10,197 nt of DNA from UBA6921 sp031370545 (GTDB taxonomy: Bacteria > Pseudomonadota > Gammaproteobacteria > SG8-11), in NCBI GenBank assembly GCA_031370545.1, contig JANMQQ010000179.1, positions 1-10,197 of the forward strand, read 5' to 3'. The notes beneath the pieces were generated by a model. That model made no database searches, was not told the DNA's origin, and was given only the letters and a program-made list of their open reading frames with translations. How positions within the stretch are numbered: the stretch's first letter is position 1; each line of letters opens with the position of its first letter. Shown piece by piece: positions 6,769 to 10,197 of this stretch. A program made the translations under genes and the position numbers.

Positions 6769-8808
6769 ATGAACGCGAAGATCTCGACACAAGAGGCGCT
6801 ATCCGCGCCGACGAAACTGGAATACGGCACCAGCTTCAACAAGGCGCTGTGCACGCGGCTGGAGCGGCATTTCAGCGACGCGGCGAGCGACGCCGAAGGC
6901 CAAGGCAAGCGCGCGCTCGTCATCGGGCTGTTCGGCGAATGGGGTTGCGGCAAGACCTTGCACTTGCGGCATATCCAGCAGCACTTTCAAAATCGCCTCG
7001 ACACAAGCAACCACGATTCGGAATTGACGCTCCCAGTGTTTTTCAACGCGTGGCGCTACGAAGCGGAAGAGCATCTGATCATTCCGTTGTTGAAGACCAC
7101 CGAGCATCAATTGCGGCAGTGGTACGACGCCCAGACGACCCCAGCGAAGAAAGCTTTGAAATGGGTCGGCGATGGAATCGCCAAGCTCGGTGACTCGGCC
7201 GTCGCCATCGGGTGTGGGATCAAAGGTAAATTCACGGTGCCGGTCTTCGGCGAATTAGAGATCGATCCATCCACGATGGTGAAAGAAGACCGAGATCGCC
7301 AAAGTAGGCGCGCAAAAGCCAAGAAATCCTACACAGACGATCTCGAATCCCTTTACTACAACTTCGAAACCGAAATGCGCCACCTCACCGGGCGCGAGAA
7401 CGGAAAGCAGAAACTCAACTTCCTGTTCCTGATCGACGACCTCGACCGCTGCCTGCCCGAGAGCGCGGTGAAGATGCTCGAATCCATCAAGCTGTTTCTG
7501 GACGTGGAAGGTTGCGCCTTCGTGCTCGCGCTCGATGATGAAGTGGTGGAGCGCGGCATTGCGCACCGTTATCGCGACTACGGCCCGACCCACAACAACC
7601 GCGCGATGGAAAGCATCGCGCACAGCCTGAGCCCGAAACGCTATCGCGAATTCGACGGCGGCCACGATCACATGCAGGCCAACCCGATCACCGGTCACGA
7701 GTACCTGGAGAAAATCGTGCAACTGCCGGTGCGCGTACCTGCGCCCAGCGAGCAACAAGTCGAAGCCTATTTAAAGAAACACTTCCATTCTTTGTTCGGC
7801 GATCTGGATCAACGCGTGGAGCCTGACCACAAACGCGACGAAGCCATGCCGGGCCGCGACCGCGTCGAAGCGCAACGGGCTGACGAGAGTAAGACACGCG
7901 GATTGCTTCGCAAGTTGGTCGAGAACGCCGTGCCCGCCGTGCCGCGCAAACTCAACCGCGTCGGCGAATTGTTCGGGCTGTGTCTGGAAGTGGCGGACGA
8001 AAACAACTGGCGGATGACCGAGCGCAAGGAGCAACTCACTTTGCTGCGCCTCGTCATCCTGCAATTACTGGCGCCGGACCTTTACCGGTTCGGTCGCCAC
8101 TACCCCGTATTCCTGAGCCAGATGGAAGCCTGGTGCAGCGAGCATGGTAAGCCGATGAATCTCACCCTGCTCGACAACGATATTCGCAGCCGCATCGCGA
8201 CCCACGAATCAGCGGTGAAAGCTCGGCCAGAGGACTTCGAGGCCGCGGGTAAACTGTATAACTTACGCCGCTACTACCGTCCGCTATTTGAGCTGGTGCG
8301 CAGCGCCCAACAACAACGCAGCCGCTTCGATCCGTTCAATCTCGTCGACGTCGAAAACCCCTGCGACCACGATCTGATTCGCTACTTCAGTCTTGAGAGC
8401 AAGGGCGAATCCAGGCCGTTTGCTGGCGTGGGCGTTCCGTCGACACTAAGCATGAAGGCTGCACCCGCCACCGGCGAATTCTTGCACGCAACCCATGCAC
8501 CCGATGACCGGCTCCCTACCGCACCCTCCGATCCCGAAGGTTTCTTCAATCAACTGTTCAGCGGTGATGAAATCGCGTGGCGCAACGCCATTGAACAAGA
8601 GGCCGAACGTCTCAACGGGCACGTTCTTGACAATTCGAGCTTTCAGTCGCTGCTCGACCGGGTTCGTCGCGCGCCGCAGGTGGTCAATGTGCGGTGGCTC
8701 GAACAGCTTGATGCCTATCTCAGTGCCGACCAACTCGTGGCGCTGTACCGCGAGAGTAAATTGCTGCAACGGCTGAACGACGCTATCCAAGGAGCGCAAC
8801 CGTCATGA
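6769..8808 (+). CDS. KAP-family P-loop NTPase
   Basis: This 679-residue protein belongs to the KAP P-loop NTPases (named after Kidins220/ARMS and the phage-exclusion protein PifA). It has the N-terminal YGTSFNKAL segment (19-27), Walker A GEWGCGKT (56-63), the KAP-typical FNAWRYE (92-98), Walker B FLFLIDDLDRC (218-228), the downstream YLEKIVQLPVRVP (312-324), and a VPRKLNRVGELF segment resembling the sensor region of this class. Many KAP proteins carry transmembrane helices between Walker A and B. Here that interval (99-217) has only a moderately hydrophobic stretch (131-160) and a basic patch around 176-187, so a soluble protein is likely. Residues about 400-679 match no domain I recognise. 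No ribosome site is evident before ATG 6769; the leader is A-rich. The stop overlaps the next gene by 4 nt. NTPase function is well supported; a defence or signalling role is inferred. Confidence 0.9.
   Translation: MNAKISTQEALSAPTKLEYGTSFNKALCTRLERHFSDAASDAEGQGKRALVIGLFGEWGCGKTLHLRHIQQHFQNRLDTSNHDSELTLPVFFNAWRYEAEEHLIIPLLKTTEHQLRQWYDAQTTPAKKALKWVGDGIAKLGDSAVAIGCGIKGKFTVPVFGELEIDPSTMVKEDRDRQSRRAKAKKSYTDDLESLYYNFETEMRHLTGRENGKQKLNFLFLIDDLDRCLPESAVKMLESIKLFLDVEGCAFVLALDDEVVERGIAHRYRDYGPTHNNRAMESIAHSLSPKRYREFDGGHDHMQANPITGHEYLEKIVQLPVRVPAPSEQQVEAYLKKHFHSLFGDLDQRVEPDHKRDEAMPGRDRVEAQRADESKTRGLLRKLVENAVPAVPRKLNRVGELFGLCLEVADENNWRMTERKEQLTLLRLVILQLLAPDLYRFGRHYPVFLSQMEAWCSEHGKPMNLTLLDNDIRSRIATHESAVKARPEDFEAAGKLYNLRRYYRPLFELVRSAQQQRSRFDPFNLVDVENPCDHDLIRYFSLESKGESRPFAGVGVPSTLSMKAAPATGEFLHATHAPDDRLPTAPSDPEGFFNQLFSGDEIAWRNAIEQEAERLNGHVLDNSSFQSLLDRVRRAPQVVNVRWLEQLDAYLSADQLVALYRESKLLQRLNDAIQGAQPS
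8789..8794 (+). promoter_or_regulatory. Strong ribosome binding site of the WD40 gene
   Basis: AAGGAG lies 10 nt before the ATG at 8805, inside the end of the KAP gene. It fixes the start of the WD40 gene and, together with the ATGA stop-start overlap (8805-8808), argues for coupled expression of the pair. Confidence 0.7.
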
Positions 8809-10197
8809 CGGAAACAAACACCTCGGACACGCTCGAAATGCGCCGCGCGCTGGAACTTCTGGCGCGCAAGCTCAACCCGGCCCATGTTCCGGTAGTGCGA
8901 AGCCAGTCGATTCCGGAATTGTTGAGCAACCCTAAAAATGGCTTGGATTTGCGTCGTGTGGATTTACGCGGCGCGTGGTTGCGTGGCTTGGATTTCGGCG
9001 CCAGCCACATGCCGGAGACTCCCGGTCAATTGACTGGTGCCTGTTTGGACAGTGCCGAGCTATCACAGTGCGTTGACTTAGGTGCAAAGAATTTGGAAGG
9101 CGCGCGGTTGTTGCACGCCAGCCTTCCGCAAAATGCTTCTCTGCCATTGTCTGCGTTGCGCGATCTTTCGCAGCGCGTGCTGCCGCTGACAGTGCCCTTT
9201 GGCCATAGCGGCGATGTAACCACCATTGCGGCGCTGGGCGACGGCCGCTTTGTGTCCGGCAGTGACGACAACACACTGCGGCTGTGGGATGCGGAGCAGG
9301 AACACGCGCTACGCGTATTTGTCGGCCACGAAGGTTCGGTTCATAGCGTCGCGTCGCTGGGCAACGGCCGCTTTGTGTCCGGCAGTAGCGACGGCACGCT
9401 GCATCTGTGGGATGCGGAGCACGACCAAGCACTACGCATCTTTGTCGGCCACAAAGGTTTTGTTTACAGCGTCGCGTCGCTGGGCAACGGCCGCTTTGTG
9501 TCCGGCAGTAGCGACGGCACGCTGCGTCTGTGGGATGCGGAGCGTGACCAAGCACTGCGCGTTTTTGTCGGCCACAAAAATTCGGTTAACAGCATCGCGG
9601 TGCTGGGTGACGGCCACTTTATGTCCGGTAGTGACGACCACACGCTGCGGCTGTGGGATGCCGAGCTGGAAGACGCGCTGCGCGTTTTTGTCGGCCACGA
9701 AGGTTGGGTTCACAGCCTCGCGGCGCTGGACAGCGGCCGCTTTGTCTCCGGTGACAACAACACGCTACGGCTCTGGGATGCGCAGCAGGAACACGCGCTG
9801 CGCGTCTTTGTCGGCCACAAAGGTTGGGTTTTCAGCGTCGCGGCGCTCGGCGACGGCCGCTTTGTGTCCAGCGGTCACGACCACACGCTGCGGCTGTGGG
9901 ATGCGCAGCAGGAACACGCGCTGCGCGTCTTTTTCGGCCACCAAGATTTAGTTAGCAGCGTCGCAGCACTGGGTGACGGCCGCTTTGTGTCCGGCAGTCA
10001 CGACCGCACGCTGCGGCTGTGGGATGCGCAGCAGGAACACGCGGTGCGCGTGTTTGTCGGCCACAAAGGTTGGGTTTTCAGCCTCGCGGCGCTGGACAGC
10101 GGCCGCTTTGTCTCCGGTGACAACAACACGCTACGGCTGTGGGATGCGCAGCAGGAACACGCGCTGCGCGTCTTTTTCGGCCACCAAGATTTGGTTA
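8805..10197 (+). CDS. Pentapeptide-like/WD40 beta-propeller protein, C-terminus beyond window
   Basis: The frame is open from ATG 8805 to the window end, giving 464 codons with no stop. Residues 1-45 are helical and charged. Residues 47-67 (GLDLRRVDLRGAWLRGLDFG onwards) and 76-107 (including CLDSAELS and AKNLEGARLLHASL) resemble pentapeptide repeats of the A(D/N)Lxx type. From Gly133 onward there are eight complete WD40 blades and the start of a ninth, each with the pattern GHxxxVxS, GDGRFVSGSxDxTLRLWDA and ALRVFV. No enzymatic domain is visible. WD40 propellers are protein- or ligand-binding platforms, and pentapeptide-WD40 proteins are commonly found beside NTPases in bacterial conflict loci. 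The gene is coupled to the KAP NTPase by a 4-nt ATGA overlap, so a sensor or scaffold for that NTPase is the natural guess. The missing 3' part could add more blades or another domain. Confidence 0.9.
   Translation, partial: MTETNTSDTLEMRRALELLARKLNPAHVPVVRSQSIPELLSNPKNGLDLRRVDLRGAWLRGLDFGASHMPETPGQLTGACLDSAELSQCVDLGAKNLEGARLLHASLPQNASLPLSALRDLSQRVLPLTVPFGHSGDVTTIAALGDGRFVSGSDDNTLRLWDAEQEHALRVFVGHEGSVHSVASLGNGRFVSGSSDGTLHLWDAEHDQALRIFVGHKGFVYSVASLGNGRFVSGSSDGTLRLWDAERDQALRVFVGHKNSVNSIAVLGDGHFMSGSDDHTLRLWDAELEDALRVFVGHEGWVHSLAALDSGRFVSGDNNTLRLWDAQQEHALRVFVGHKGWVFSVAALGDGRFVSSGHDHTLRLWDAQQEHALRVFFGHQDLVSSVAALGDGRFVSGSHDRTLRLWDAQQEHAVRVFVGHKGWVFSLAALDSGRFVSGDNNTLRLWDAQQEHALRVFFGHQDLV
9713..9809 (+). 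repeat. 97-bp segment of blade 5, duplicated in blade 8
   Basis: This segment is identical to 10079-10175 except for one base (C at 9773, G at 10139). The two copies are 366 bp apart, equal to three blades, and both carry the one-residue deletion. The flanks of the two copies differ, so the shared stretch marks a recombination or gene-conversion tract within the array. Confidence 0.85.
10079..10175 (+). repeat. 97-bp segment of blade 8, copy of part of blade 5
   Basis: This is the partner of 9713-9809 with a single mismatch. Immediately upstream, 10053-10082 is identical to the start of blade 6 (9807-9836). Downstream, 10134-10197 matches 9891-9954 with one mismatch. Blade 8 is therefore a mosaic of blades 5 and 6. 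Confidence 0.85.

Larger units (their letters stand above)
9201..10197 (+). repeat. Tandem 123/120-bp repeats encoding near-identical WD40 blades
   Basis: In-frame units begin with Gly-His codons at 9201, 9324, 9447, 9570, 9693, 9813, 9936, 10059 and 10179. The spacing is 123 bp except for units 5 and 8, which are 120 bp because one residue is missing (SGDNNT in place of SGSDDNT). Units are highly similar at DNA level, down to shared codons, which shows recent amplification or ongoing homogenisation. The array continues past the window end. Confidence 0.93.

Noticed and set aside
8932..9555. Minus-strand open frames opposite the WD40 gene
   Set aside because: They are antisense to the WD40 repeats, with repetitive Arg/Cys-rich translation and no start signal.
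9226..9951. Plus-strand open frame across the repeats in a different frame from the WD40 protein
   Set aside because: It reads the same 123-bp repeats out of frame, giving a Cys/Arg-rich repetitive peptide. The WD40 frame has the strong ribosome site and clear family motifs.
9201..10197. Possible CRISPR array
   Set aside because: The repeats are 120-123 bp, contiguous without spacers and in frame, encoding WD40 blades.

Overview
The window looks like a chromosomal segment of a Gram-negative proteobacterium, most likely a non-enteric gammaproteobacterium. The evidence is an Mla phospholipid-transport operon running into ibaG, murA and hisG. That gene order is familiar from pseudomonads and relatives, and the HisG N-terminus is of the short form. 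I cannot name the genus.

Region 1 (1-6449, minus strand) is one tightly packed operon. Its transcription order is mlaF, mlaE, mlaD, a TolC-family outer-membrane efflux protein gene, mlaC, mlaB, ibaG, murA and hisG (cut by the window start). Junctions are abutting, 2 nt apart or overlapping by 4-11 nt as far as ibaG. Gaps of 54 and 65 nt then precede murA and hisG. MlaF (ATPase), MlaE (permease), MlaD (MCE ring) and MlaB (STAS) should form the inner-membrane lipid transporter, with MlaC as its periplasmic carrier. IbaG is a BolA-type Fe-S/stress protein, MurA starts peptidoglycan precursor synthesis, and HisG starts histidine synthesis. The unusual element is the TolC-like gene between mlaD and mlaC, overlapping both by 4 nt.

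Region 2 (6450-6768) is a 319-nt divergent intergenic region. It holds weak promoter-like matches and small repeats but no convincing gene.

Region 3 (6769-10197, plus strand) is accessory in character. A 679-residue KAP-family P-loop NTPase overlaps by 4 nt a second gene, which runs off the window end. The second protein has an N-terminal pentapeptide-repeat-like segment followed by at least eight near-identical 40-41-residue WD40 blades. The blades show sub-blade mosaicism, and their variation is concentrated at a few positions. By analogy with PifA-type KAP NTPases and with NTPase-plus-WD40 sensors, this pair is a candidate conflict or anti-phage module. That role is inference. It sits where E. 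coli and Pseudomonas carry the kds/lpt genes next to mlaF.

No tRNA, rRNA, CRISPR array, insertion sequence or clear intrinsic terminator was seen.
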